64,000 bases of DNA from Aphodoplasma sp045541115. Lineage in GTDB: Bacteria; Bacillota; Clostridia; UBA1381; UMGS1253. Positions 23,461 through 31,997 of the stretch are shown here, piece after piece. Both the position numbers and the translations under genes were made by a program. The stretch is from contig JAZQIM010000011.1 of the NCBI GenBank assembly GCA_045541115.1, forward strand, positions 1 through 64,000, written 5' to 3'. The notes beneath the pieces were generated by a model. It was not told the DNA's origin. It was given only the letters and a program-made list of their open reading frames with translations, and did not search any database. The first letter of the stretch is position 1; each line of letters opens with the position of its first letter.

Positions 23461-24041
23461 AGCAATGCTATACTATCTTTTCTATGTGTTACAATGCAAA
23501 GTAAAAATATGATGGCTGAAATCGCAACGCATACCCACATCATTGCTCGCCAACCATAAAACTCAATAAGCAATCCGCCGAGCGTAGGTCCAAAAATTAC
23601 TGCACTGCTTGAAATAAGCATATATAAAGAAAAACCCTTTGCAATTTTCTCACGCGGAAACTCTGTAACGATGTATGACATTACCACTGGTGCAATAGCT
23701 GCACTTCCTATTCCTACAATAAAACGGGCAATAATCATAAAAAATAGCGATGGGGCTATTGCCGTAAGGATATTACCCAAAGTGAAAATCGCTATACCAA
23801 TCAATAATGTTGCTTTCCTGCCTATTACATCACCCAGCTTGCCGAGAATGGGTGCAAACGCTGCTGTTGAAGCTGCCATCGCTAAAGCGGTCCATGTTGT
23901 GTTATTATACGGCAAATTCAAGTCACTTACAAATGCAGGGCCAAGCACGGCAGTAAATCCGCCCACAGCACCTACTAAAAATGCCGCGAGTGCATACGGC
24001 ACAAAACCCCTTAAATAAGGTTTTGAGGAACTAATTTCCAT
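23457..24041 (-). pseudogene. N-terminal half of an MFS transporter
   Basis: 194 residues covering about the first six membrane helices of a major facilitator; full-length members have about 400. It includes the loop 2-3 motif GKLGDVIGRKATLL. GGAGTAATAACTT precedes the ATG at 24041. It stops within a few codons of where the YyaL fragment begins, so a deletion appears to have joined the two genes. Any product would lack the C-terminal half. Confidence 0.75.
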
Positions 24042-24065
24042 AAGTTATTACTCCAATCTAACCAT

Positions 24066-24111
24066 AGTATAACCTATATTTGCGTATTTATTTAGCACAC
24101 TTGGTTATACT
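24066..24111. promoter_or_regulatory. Inverted repeat between divergent genes
   Basis: AGTATAACC (24066-24074) and GGTTATACT (24103-24111) form a perfect 9-bp inverted repeat spaced by 28 bp, between the MFS remnant and the superoxide reductase gene. It could be a regulator site shared by both promoters. Confidence 0.4.
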
Positions 24112-24135
24112 TTTATGTAGAAAGGAGGAATAGTT

Positions 24136-24474
24136 TTGAAAGAACTGTTTTTTATTTGCAAGCATTGCGGAAATATTATTACGATGATAAAAAATAGCGG
24201 TGTTCCTATACAATGCTGCGGCGAAGATATGCAGGAAATAATTCCGGGTACTCGAGAAGCATCCAAAGAAAAACATATTCCAGTATATAAAACAGAAGGT
24301 GACAAGGTAACCGTTTCAGTCGGTTCGGCCCAGCATTCGATGGAACCGGAGCATTATATCGAGTGGGTGTGCATTGAAAGTGATGACGGCTTCCAGTACA
24401 AGAGACTTTCGCCAAACACACCTCCGAAGGCAAACTTTTCATTATCCAAGGGAGACAGCATAAAAGCAGCATAG
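24136..24474 (+). CDS. Desulfoferrodoxin/superoxide reductase, missing C-terminal iron ligands
   Basis: A 112-residue protein starting at TTG 24136 behind AAAGGAGG. The N-terminal desulforedoxin-like metal site (C-K-H-C-G, then C-C-G) and three SOR-site histidine regions (KHIP, QHSM, EHYIEW) are present. The family normally ends with a C-N-x-H-G motif whose Cys and His bind the catalytic iron. Here the frame stops right after DSIKAA. The bases following the stop read LWKA-stop in another frame, matching the usual family ending, so a deletion of about 20 bp has probably removed the ligands and shifted the frame. Superoxide reductase activity is therefore doubtful. Confidence 0.85.
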   Translation: MKELFFICKHCGNIITMIKNSGVPIQCCGEDMQEIIPGTREASKEKHIPVYKTEGDKVTVSVGSAQHSMEPEHYIEWVCIESDDGFQYKRLSPNTPPKANFSLSKGDSIKAA

Positions 24475-24517
24475 GCTTTGGAAAGCATAAAATTAAAAAG
24501 TAAAGGAGAAAAAATTT

Positions 24518-25081
24518 ATGTCATTGATTAACAAAGAAATTTCAGATTTTAAAGCTTACGCATTTCACGGAGACGATTTTAAGATGGTTTCCAAAGAAGA
24601 GATTTTAGGTAAATGGAGCGTGTTCTTTTTCTATCCTGCAGATTTTACCTTTGTATGCCCAACGGAGTTGGAAGATTTAGCAAATAAGTATGAGGATTTT
24701 AAAAATGTGGGATGTGAGATATACTCTGTATCTACCGACACACATTTTGTTCATAAAGCATGGCACGATGCATCTGAAAGAATTAAAAAAATCAATTATC
24801 CTATGCTTGCTGACCCGACTCATGAAATTTCAAGAGATTTTGAGGTTTTAATTGAATCAGATGGTCTTGCAGAGCGTGGTACTTTTATCATAAATCCTGA
24901 AGGTAAAATTGTAGGCTACGAGGTTACTGCCGGAAATGTAGGCAGAAACGCAGAAGAACTCTTCCGTAAGGTTCAGGCATGTCAGTTCGTTCACGCACAC
25001 GGCGATCAGGTTTGTCCTGCTAACTGGCAGCCGGGTGCTGAAACATTAAAGCCTAGTCTTGATCTCGTAGGACAGTTATAA
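24518..25081 (+). CDS. ahpC: Alkyl hydroperoxide reductase subunit C (peroxiredoxin)
   Basis: A 187-residue typical 2-Cys peroxiredoxin that reduces hydrogen peroxide and organic peroxides. The peroxidatic Cys is in T-F-V-C-P-T-E (about residue 47), and the resolving Cys is in Q-V-C-P-A-N-W (about residue 166). AAAGGAG precedes the ATG. The stop codon overlaps the ahpF-like start (TAATG), so the two are translationally coupled. Confidence 0.95.
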   Translation: MSLINKEISDFKAYAFHGDDFKMVSKEEILGKWSVFFFYPADFTFVCPTELEDLANKYEDFKNVGCEIYSVSTDTHFVHKAWHDASERIKKINYPMLADPTHEISRDFEVLIESDGLAERGTFIINPEGKIVGYEVTAGNVGRNAEELFRKVQACQFVHAHGDQVCPANWQPGAETLKPSLDLVGQL

Positions 25082-26739
25082 TGAGTAATATACAAAACAT
25101 TAACCAAGATAATTTATATGATGTTGTAGTGATAGGCGGCGGTCCGGCAGGACTTACCGCCGCCATTTATCTGGCTCGTGCAAGATACCGTGTGTTAGTT
25201 CTTGAAAAAGAACAGTTTGGCGGTCAGATTACCATTACACATGAGGTTGTAAATTATCCGGGCTTAGGAAAAATAAGCGGAAAAGAGCTTACCGAAACTA
25301 TGCGCCGTCAGGCAGAAACCTTTGGAGCAGAATTTTTAATGGCGGAAGCAGAAAGCCTAAAAATGGATGATATTGTTAAAACCGTTCACACAAGCCGTGG
25401 GGATTTTCAATGTTTAGGAGTTCTGCTTGCTACCGGTGCACATCCAAGAACTATAGGATTTAAAGGAGAAGAAGAACACAAAGGCCGAGGAGTTGCTTAT
25501 TGTGCTACATGTGACGGAGAATTTTTTACAGGGAAAGAGGTTTATGTAGTTGGCGGAGGCTTTGCTGCGGCAGAAGAAAGTGTATTCTTAACTAAATTTG
25601 CCCGCCATGTAACAATTCTTGTTCGCGATGATGATTTCACATGTGCTGCATCTGTTGCGGAACCGGCAAAAAAACACGAAAAAATTACTGTTATTTATAA
25701 CACGGTTGTAGAAGAAGTAAGCGGTGAAAACGGTCTTGATTATATCAGATATAAAAATACCAAAACCGGAGATGTTACCGAATATCAAGCAGAAGACGGA
25801 GATAACTTCGGAGTATTTGTATTTGCAGGATATTCTCCTGATACGGAGCTTGTTAAAGACATTGCAGAGTTAAATAAATATGGTTATGTCATAACAGACT
25901 CAAGTCAGAAGACGACTATTGATGGATTGTATGCAGCAGGCGATGTATGTATTAAACCTCTCCGTCAGGTGGTTACTGCTACAGGCGATGGTGCCTTGGC
26001 GGCTACGGAGCTTGAAAAATATGTTGCCGAAATGCAGAGAAAAACAGGTCTTCATCCGAAGCCTCCCGTTACAAGAATGACAGACTATCCAAATGCAACA
26101 AAAACCGCTGAGGCATCTGATGATTCCGATGATATATTTACAGCAGAAATGAAAGCACAGCTGGAGGGAGTATTTTCAAAAATGGAACGCAAGCTTATCC
26201 TTAAGCTGTATCTTGATAGTCGCCCTGTGTCTTTGGAATTGGAAAAGTATATAACAAATCTTGCAGACCTTACGGACAAGCTTACAGTCATGGTAGCTGA
26301 TAGAAATGACAAATCAAATCTGGCTCCTTGTGTGCGAGTCTTTACAGAGGATGGGGCTGATACTCGAATTGCATTTCATGGTGTGCCGGGAGGACATGAG
26401 TTTACCTCTTTTGTACTGGGGCTTTACAATGCAGCAGGTCCCGGACAGACAATAGATGAAGATACATTAAAGGAAGTTGAAGAAATTCAAAAAAGCACAA
26501 ATATGAGGATTTTAGTATCTTTGTCTTGTACGATGTGTCCTGATTTGGTAATTGCCTGTCAGCGTATTGCAACAAAAAACAAAAACATTAAAGCAGAGGT
26601 ATATGACCTTCAGCATTTTGAAGAGTTAAAGAAAAAATATAATGTGATGAGTGTTCCATGTCTTGTTATAAACGATGAACACGTATCTTTTGGAAAGAAG
26701 AATATAAATCAGATTATTGATATAGTAAAACAAGCATAA
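25081..26739 (+). CDS. ahpF: AhpF-like flavin disulfide reductase with C-terminal thioredoxin-fold domain
   Basis: A 552-residue protein that should pass electrons from NAD(P)H to AhpC. Residues about 12-315 are a thioredoxin-reductase unit with FAD motif IGGGPAG, redox pair C-A-T-C-D-G (about 140) and NAD(P) motif V-G-G-G-F-A. The C-terminal region (about 355-552) holds thioredoxin-like folds with an active-site C-T-M-C at about 482. In E. coli AhpF the thioredoxin-like domain is N-terminal, so the domain order is reversed here, as in some clostridial homologues. Confidence 0.88.
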   Translation: MSNIQNINQDNLYDVVVIGGGPAGLTAAIYLARARYRVLVLEKEQFGGQITITHEVVNYPGLGKISGKELTETMRRQAETFGAEFLMAEAESLKMDDIVKTVHTSRGDFQCLGVLLATGAHPRTIGFKGEEEHKGRGVAYCATCDGEFFTGKEVYVVGGGFAAAEESVFLTKFARHVTILVRDDDFTCAASVAEPAKKHEKITVIYNTVVEEVSGENGLDYIRYKNTKTGDVTEYQAEDGDNFGVFVFAGYSPDTELVKDIAELNKYGYVITDSSQKTTIDGLYAAGDVCIKPLRQVVTATGDGALAATELEKYVAEMQRKTGLHPKPPVTRMTDYPNATKTAEASDDSDDIFTAEMKAQLEGVFSKMERKLILKLYLDSRPVSLELEKYITNLADLTDKLTVMVADRNDKSNLAPCVRVFTEDGADTRIAFHGVPGGHEFTSFVLGLYNAAGPGQTIDEDTLKEVEEIQKSTNMRILVSLSCTMCPDLVIACQRIATKNKNIKAEVYDLQHFEELKKKYNVMSVPCLVINDEHVSFGKKNINQIIDIVKQA

Positions 26740-26806
26740 GAGTAATTTGATTTTATTCATATACTTCAAAATATGATACACCTTAAACAAAGAAAAGAGA
26801 TTAAAA

Positions 26807-26844
26807 TAAAATGCTCAGAAACCGTGTGGTTACTGAGCATTTTT
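26807..26844. terminator. Terminator downstream of ahpF
   Basis: Arms AAATGCTCAG and CTGAGCATTT enclose an inner ACC/GGT pair. T runs on both strands suggest bidirectional use. Confidence 0.82.
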
Positions 26845-26918
26845 GGCAGGAATACAGGATTTAAACCTGCGGACTTACTGCCCTGAATGAAGCGCGCTAA
26901 CAAGCTACGCTAATTCCT
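26844..26918 (-). pseudogene. Degenerate tRNA-Pro-like sequence
   Basis: Resembles the intact tRNA-Pro at 27029-27105 over its whole length and keeps an acceptor-like pairing, a T arm (CAGG-TTTAAAT-CCTG) and a terminal CCA. The anticodon stem no longer pairs, the loop would read CAG rather than a Pro anticodon, and the T-loop has TTTAAAT instead of TTCAAAT. It is most likely a decayed duplicate. Confidence 0.65.
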
Positions 26919-26983
26919 GAAAAGAAATATTTAGTTTTTTAGCATCTCGTGTCTATGGGATAACATGTGGTCAAAAGTAAAAT

Positions 26984-27027
26984 AAAACCCTGTAACAACG
27001 CCGAGAATGGCTTTATTACAGGGTTTT
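26984..27027 (-). terminator. Terminator after tRNA-Pro
   Basis: Arms AAAACCCTGTAA and TTACAGGGTTTT, 12 bp perfect, followed by a U-rich tract on the minus strand. Confidence 0.8.
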
Positions 27028-27028
27028 G

Positions 27029-27105
27029 TGGTCGGGATGACAGGATTTGAACCTGCGGCCCCTACGTCCCGAACGTAGTGCGCTACCAAACTGCGCTACA
27101 TCCCG
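27029..27105 (-). tRNA. tRNA-Pro (anticodon CGG)
   Basis: A 77-nt cloverleaf on the minus strand with acceptor CGGGATG/CATCCCG, discriminator A and encoded CCA. The D arm is GCGCAGTTTGGTAGCGC, the anticodon loop TTCGGGA and the T loop TTCAAAT. Confidence 0.95.
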
Positions 27106-27116
27106 ACATGGCTAAT

Positions 27117-27145
27117 ATTATATTACATTATTTCTTATTTGTCAA
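27117..27145 (-). promoter_or_regulatory. Promoter of tRNA-Pro
   Basis: Perfect TTGACA (27145-27140), 17-bp spacer and perfect TATAAT (27122-27117) on the minus strand, 12 bp before the tRNA. Confidence 0.88.
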
Positions 27146-27191
27146 CATAAAAATAAATTTTTCTCAATAATTATATTAAAAAATACTGCCT

Positions 27192-27935
27192 TTAGCCACA
27201 TACACTCTTATAATACGATAACGATGAAAAATTGCGTTCGCTGCAATTTAATAAGAACTTTTCACTCACGCCCGCAAGCTCCTCTAACGACTCATCCGAT
27301 ATTTTAAATGAAAATATTTTTTCCGTATCGTTACTTATAATATATTCCATCGCCATACGCGTCGCTTCCGATATTTTGATACAGTCCGGCGCCCCATTAC
27401 AACTATCGCATACAACTGTACCATTTGATGGCGAAAAATATGCATCAAAGCTGCCATTCCTGCCACAACTGCTACACTCTGCGCAGCTTACCATAAAGCC
27501 CGACAATGAAAGCAGTTTCAGCTCATACACGGCCTTTATAAGCGAAATTGATCTTTGTTTGTTTTGCAATATGTAGAGCGTATTTAAAAGAAGTGATAAC
27601 ACATTATTGTCAGGTAAATTTGAAGGCACAAGTGCTTTTGTTATATCAAAAAGATATGTGCAAAGTGCAAGCTTTTCAAGGCTTTCTGACAGAGAAAAAA
27701 AGCTCGTGATACCGCTTGCTCCGCGCAGCGTATACATCTGCTTGCCGCTTACGAGCGTAAAAGAAGAATAGTATAAAAGCTGCGACGGTGCACCCTGATG
27801 ACTTTTATATTTCCGCGCACCCTTCGCAATTACACTTACTATCCCAAGCTTTTCTGTGAATATGTGAAGTATTCTGTCTGCCTCTGCGTAATTCGTTTGT
27901 TGTATTACAAGTCCGTTTGTAACAATCGTTTCCAT
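27192..27935 (-). CDS. recO: DNA repair protein RecO
   Basis: A 247-residue RecFOR-pathway mediator that anneals single strands and helps load RecA. An N-terminal OB fold (ETIVTNGLVIQQTNYAEADRIL) is followed by a helical domain and a Cys-type zinc site (CAECSSCG ... CDSC). The ATG at 27935 was chosen; an adjacent TTG at 27938 is in frame. It ends the conserved phoH-ybeY-era-yqzL-recO order, but a terminator-like hairpin lies immediately upstream. Confidence 0.93.
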   Translation of the reverse strand: METIVTNGLVIQQTNYAEADRILHIFTEKLGIVSVIAKGARKYKSHQGAPSQLLYYSSFTLVSGKQMYTLRGASGITSFFSLSESLEKLALCTYLFDITKALVPSNLPDNNVLSLLLNTLYILQNKQRSISLIKAVYELKLLSLSGFMVSCAECSSCGRNGSFDAYFSPSNGTVVCDSCNGAPDCIKISEATRMAMEYIISNDTEKIFSFKISDESLEELAGVSEKFLLNCSERNFSSLSYYKSVCG

Positions 27936-27953
27936 CAAACCTACCGCCTATGT

Positions 27954-27992
27954 AAAAATCACAGTCACCGCCTCATAAGCCGGTGACCGTGT
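27954..27992 (-). terminator. Terminator-like hairpin between yqzL and recO
   Basis: On the minus strand arms CACGGTCACCG and CGGTGACTGTG (one mismatch-tolerant G-U) enclose a 10-nt loop and are followed by ATTTTTA. It ends about 19 bp before the recO start, so it may limit recO expression from the upstream operon. Confidence 0.75.
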
Positions 27993-28003
27993 AATATTAA
28001 ATT

Positions 28004-28138
28004 TTAAACCATCGCCGTCACTTTAGGCTCATTTTCCTGATAACAATCAATCATATCACTTTCAACTTCTCTGAAAATGATATAATCCAAAATACTTCCT
28101 GTCATAAAGAATTTTTGCCACATATACTCGTAAAACAT
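28004..28138 (-). CDS. yqzL: YqzL-family small protein
   Basis: A 44-residue protein beginning MFYEYMWQKFFMTGSILDY, matching the short YqzL family (W-x-x-F-x-x-T-G-x-x-x-x-Y). GGGGG lies upstream of the ATG at 28138. Its position between era and recO is the same as in Bacillus and many Clostridia. Function unknown. It is too short for many gene finders. Confidence 0.82.
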   Translation of the reverse strand: MFYEYMWQKFFMTGSILDYIIFREVESDMIDCYQENEPKVTAMV

Positions 28139-28224
28139 AAAAATTGCCCCCTATCAACAAGTTATTTTTACAAAGATAGCATTGACAATTTTTATAATTA
28201 TTAGTCGCATTTTTAAACTATTTT

Positions 28225-29115
28225 TTATTCATATCCAAAGTTTCGTATTAAGTAATTATTATTTCTCCAGTCGCTCTTAACCTTAACCCACAACTCGAGA
28301 AAAACCTTATGTCCGAGCATCTTTTGAATATCGATACGTGCCATCGTACCAACTCTTTTTAAAAGTGCACCGTTCTTACCTATAATGATGCCCTTATGCG
28401 ATGCTTTTTCGCAGTAAATATTTGCCTGAATTGATGTCACTTTATCGCCTTCAGTCATTTTCATAATCTCAATTGCGATACCATGCGGGACTTCCTTGTC
28501 AAGAAGCCACAAAAGCTTTTCTCGTATGATTTCAGCGGCAATCTGCTTTTCAGGCTGGTCTGTAATCATATCATCAGGGAAAAACGCCGGACCATTTGGA
28601 ATATGGTGCATAATTTCGTCTAAAAGTCTTTGCGTTCCGTCTTCTTTTATCGCACTTACAGGAACGATTGCCTCGAAATTATGAAGGCTGCTAAAATCCG
28701 CAATCATTGGAAGCAGCGTTTCTTTTTGCACAAGGTCAACCTTATTTATTACTAAAATAACAGGTACCCGAAGTGACGCTAGATTTTTTGCGATGTTTTT
28801 CTCCGGCTCTGTCGTCTTGTTCGTCGCATCAACAACGAATAAAACAACGTCCATCTCGCCCATCGATTCATTTGCCACTTTTACCATGTACTCACCGAGC
28901 TTATTTTTCGGTTTATGAATGCCCGGTGTATCTGTAAATATAATTTGCGCATCATCAGTATTTCTGATTGCCAAAATCTTATTTCGTGTCGTTTGCGGTT
29001 TGTCGGAAATTATTGCTATTTTCTCGCCGACAAGCGAATTTAAAAGTGTGGATTTGCCAACATTAGGTCTGCCGATTATTGACACAAATCCTGATTTAAA
29101 ATTATTATTAACCAA
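28225..29115 (-). CDS. era: GTPase Era
   Basis: A 296-residue ribosome-assembly GTPase that binds the 3' end of 16S rRNA. G motifs: GRPNVGKS (G1), DTPG (G3), NKVD (G4), SA-I-K (G5). A C-terminal KH domain carries GIIIGKNGALLK. The start is TTG at 29115 behind AAGGAG. It follows ybeY after 42 bp. Confidence 0.95.
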   Translation of the reverse strand: MVNNNFKSGFVSIIGRPNVGKSTLLNSLVGEKIAIISDKPQTTRNKILAIRNTDDAQIIFTDTPGIHKPKNKLGEYMVKVANESMGEMDVVLFVVDATNKTTEPEKNIAKNLASLRVPVILVINKVDLVQKETLLPMIADFSSLHNFEAIVPVSAIKEDGTQRLLDEIMHHIPNGPAFFPDDMITDQPEKQIAAEIIREKLLWLLDKEVPHGIAIEIMKMTEGDKVTSIQANIYCEKASHKGIIIGKNGALLKRVGTMARIDIQKMLGHKVFLELWVKVKSDWRNNNYLIRNFGYE

Positions 29116-29157
29116 AGCTGTTTACTCCTTATTTTTTTATCCTCTTATTTAAAACTT

Positions 29158-29643
29158 CTATCTCACAAGTCCAAGTGCACCGAGCGCCTTTTCTTCCTTT
29201 TCGCGCATTATAAGGCGGCTTTGCTCACTGTCTTCATGGTCATATCCGAGAAGATGAAGCGTGCTGTGTGCGCACAAAAATCCAACCTCACGAAGCGGTG
29301 AATGACCGTATTCATCTGCCTGTGCATATGCTCTTTGTAAACTTATTACTATATCTCCTAAAAGCAATCCCCCGAAATCATCTTCATCTAAAGCGTTACC
29401 TTCTTCATCAAATTCAAGCATAGGAAATGATAACACATCGGTTGCGCTATCCTTACCGCGATGCTCTGCATTTAGCATTTTTACATTCTCATCATCACTT
29501 ATAAGCACAGACACCTCGCAGCTTTTATCAAAGCCTTCCTGCTCAAGCACCTTATTTATTACCTTCACGACTGTTTCTTCCATTTCGTCCGTAAAATCAC
29601 AGACATCTTGTTCATTTTCAATAATTACATCTGTAATCTGCAT
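29158..29643 (-). CDS. ybeY: Endoribonuclease YbeY
   Basis: A 161-residue metal-dependent RNase for 16S rRNA 3'-end maturation and ribosome quality control. The zinc motif HSTLHLLGYDH (H-x3-H-x5-H) is at about residues 127-137. GGGGG precedes the ATG. It sits between phoH and era. Confidence 0.95.
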   Translation of the reverse strand: MQITDVIIENEQDVCDFTDEMEETVVKVINKVLEQEGFDKSCEVSVLISDDENVKMLNAEHRGKDSATDVLSFPMLEFDEEGNALDEDDFGGLLLGDIVISLQRAYAQADEYGHSPLREVGFLCAHSTLHLLGYDHEDSEQSRLIMREKEEKALGALGLVR

Positions 29644-29658
29644 ATTTTATCCCCCTTG

Positions 29659-30648
29659 TCAGCGGTTTTTGTCCCTTGACTGCGCTTTTTTTTCCTTATC
29701 CTGCACGGCCTTTTCATATGCCGTTATAATTTTTTGTACAAGCGGATGGCGCACAACATCTTTACATGAAAGATAGCAAAAATCTATCCCCTCAATATTT
29801 TTCAGAATTTTTGCCGCCTCTTTTAGTCCGGACTTTTTACCGTCAGGCAAATCGATTTGCGTAATATCGCCCGTAACAATCGCGCGCGAGCCAAAGCCTA
29901 TACGCGTCAAAAACATCTTCATCTGTTCGGGCGTCGTGTTTTGTGCCTCATCTAAAATAATAAATGCATCATCGAGCGTACGGCCGCGCATATATGCAAG
30001 CGGTGCAATCTCAATCATTGAGCGCTCGATATATTTCTGATAGCTTTCAGCGCCAAGCATATCGTACATCGCGTCATATAACGGGCGTAAATACGGATCG
30101 ACTTTCATCTGTAAATCGCCGGGCAAAAATCCAAGCTTCTCTCCCGCTTCGACTGCAGGACGTGTAAGAATTATTCTGCTTACTTCTTTATTTCGAAAAG
30201 CTGTCACAGCCGCCGCAACGGCAAGGTATGTCTTACCCGTTCCGGCAGGTCCGATACCAAATGCTATGGTGTTATTTTTTATAGTATTTATATACTTTTT
30301 TTGTCCGAGCGTCTTGCTCTTTATGGGCTTTCCTTTTGCGCTTATGCATACAACATCTTCGCCGAGGCTTCCGAGCCCTTGCTCAAGTCCATCTGCAACC
30401 ATCGATATTGTATATAAAATATTTTGCTCACTAAGCGCCTCGCCTCTGTTTAAAATCGAAACAAGATTGTCTATAACCTTTGTCGCATCTGAGACATTTT
30501 TTTCTTCGCCAACTATTTTCATCTCATAGCCACGATTCAAAATTCGTACATTAAGCTCCTTTTCAACAAGCTTAATATTTTCATCAAAACTTCCGAACAA
30601 CGCTGCAATATCAACGCTTGTATCAAATGCATATATCTTTTCAATCAA
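29659..30648 (-). CDS. phoH: PhoH-family ATPase
   Basis: A 329-residue protein with an N-terminal KH-like region (residues 1-90) and an ATPase domain. Walker A is GPAGTGKTYLA, Walker B is FIILDEAQNTT, and the arginine-containing VTGDITQIDLP follows. It is linked with ybeY in RNA metabolism in many bacteria. The start is TTG 30648 after GGAAGTG. Confidence 0.93.
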   Translation of the reverse strand: MIEKIYAFDTSVDIAALFGSFDENIKLVEKELNVRILNRGYEMKIVGEEKNVSDATKVIDNLVSILNRGEALSEQNILYTISMVADGLEQGLGSLGEDVVCISAKGKPIKSKTLGQKKYINTIKNNTIAFGIGPAGTGKTYLAVAAAVTAFRNKEVSRIILTRPAVEAGEKLGFLPGDLQMKVDPYLRPLYDAMYDMLGAESYQKYIERSMIEIAPLAYMRGRTLDDAFIILDEAQNTTPEQMKMFLTRIGFGSRAIVTGDITQIDLPDGKKSGLKEAAKILKNIEGIDFCYLSCKDVVRHPLVQKIITAYEKAVQDKEKKAQSRDKNR

Positions 30649-30787
30649 GAAATATTCACTTCCGTTTCTCTTCTGTGTGTATCGTTTTTTATTATAAATT
30701 TACAAAAACTCTCATTATAACTATTATAATCTATTTTTATAAAACTATCAACTGTTTAATTGTAAAATTATTCTTTTACAGTATTTT

Positions 30788-31987
30788 TCAGGGCGTATTA
30801 AATATTGTTTCAATCTTTTTTTCTACTCCGATTTGCTCACAGTATTCTTGTGTGAGCGTAACCTTTATATTTTCGTCGTCTTGATGTATATACGTTATCT
30901 CGCTTGCCTGCAAATCCGCGTTTTCCTTTGTATCAGGTATAATCTGCTTTTTTAGCTCTTCTTCGGCTTGAGATAAAACGTACTCACAGCTAACTTGCTC
31001 ATATGTAATTTCTACCTCCTGATACTGTCTTTCTTCCCACGAGATGCCCATATATTTGCCAAAAATGACTAAATCGTGCCTTTGCTCTATAACATCGTAA
31101 TTTTCATAAAGGTTTTTATTTTTTAGAAAAAAATCTATATGCATATTACCAATGCAAAGTGATTTTTGCGATATTTTTTTGCCTGTATGCGTTCTTATCT
31201 GGCGTGAAAGCGGATATGTCTTTGTCGCCTCGTACCATGTCCTTGCATAAACATCGCCCGACGCTCTTGTATATCTTTCGCTTATTCGCTCGCTTTTTAT
31301 AACACCGCTGATAAGCAGCTGTCCTTTCATGACCGTCTGTCCGATTTCGATGCGGCCTTGCCCTTCTTTTATTGTAATATCCTTTATTACGCCATCACGA
31401 CTTGCGACGATATCACATACTTCATTTTTTGGTATCATTTCGGGCGCAGGCGTTTTTTCATTTACATTTACAATCGCGCGGCTGCCCTTTATATCAACCC
31501 ATATCCAGCTTAGCTCATCAAGCTCTAAAAGTGCCTTGTTTTTTAAATCCCGCGCGTCAAATCCCTTTGCATAAGCGCCTTTTTTGAGGCCAAGAGATGC
31601 GAGAGCATCTAAAATTTTTTCTCTCTCGACCCTTTCATTTCCGACTATTTCAATCGACCAGACAAACTGCGACATAACGGTTATAAAACACAAAGCCACG
31701 ATAAATCCCCACATAAAAAAATACCGCTTTTTATATTTATGAAAAAGCATCGGCATTCCGCCTTTTTTACATATACGTACGCGCGAGTGAGTTTTTTTTG
31801 CAATTGGACGAATTTTATGAAACGAGCGCATACTCATTTTCATATTCGTTTCACATTCATTTTTGCGACGTATATCCCAAAGGTATATGTCGCGGCGTAT
31901 ACATATATTTATAAACCGCTCAACGAACCTGCTCTTTACTATAATTTCAACATAACCGCGCAAAAAACAATATATTTTCGCAAGCAT
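30788..31987 (-). CDS. yqfD: Sporulation protein YqfD
   Basis: A 399-residue membrane-anchored protein of the YqfD (stage IV-like) family. The N-terminal domain (residues 1-85) contains the RRDIYLWDIRR block. One membrane helix at about residues 90-112 leads to a long extracytoplasmic part with V-G-N-E-R-V near its start. YqfD is made under mother-cell control in Bacillus and affects coat/cortex assembly. It lies 10 bp after yqfC and upstream of phoH, a classical spore-former order. Confidence 0.9.
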   Translation of the reverse strand: MLAKIYCFLRGYVEIIVKSRFVERFINICIRRDIYLWDIRRKNECETNMKMSMRSFHKIRPIAKKTHSRVRICKKGGMPMLFHKYKKRYFFMWGFIVALCFITVMSQFVWSIEIVGNERVEREKILDALASLGLKKGAYAKGFDARDLKNKALLELDELSWIWVDIKGSRAIVNVNEKTPAPEMIPKNEVCDIVASRDGVIKDITIKEGQGRIEIGQTVMKGQLLISGVIKSERISERYTRASGDVYARTWYEATKTYPLSRQIRTHTGKKISQKSLCIGNMHIDFFLKNKNLYENYDVIEQRHDLVIFGKYMGISWEERQYQEVEITYEQVSCEYVLSQAEEELKKQIIPDTKENADLQASEITYIHQDDENIKVTLTQEYCEQIGVEKKIETIFNTP

Positions 31988-31997
31988 ATCTACACCC

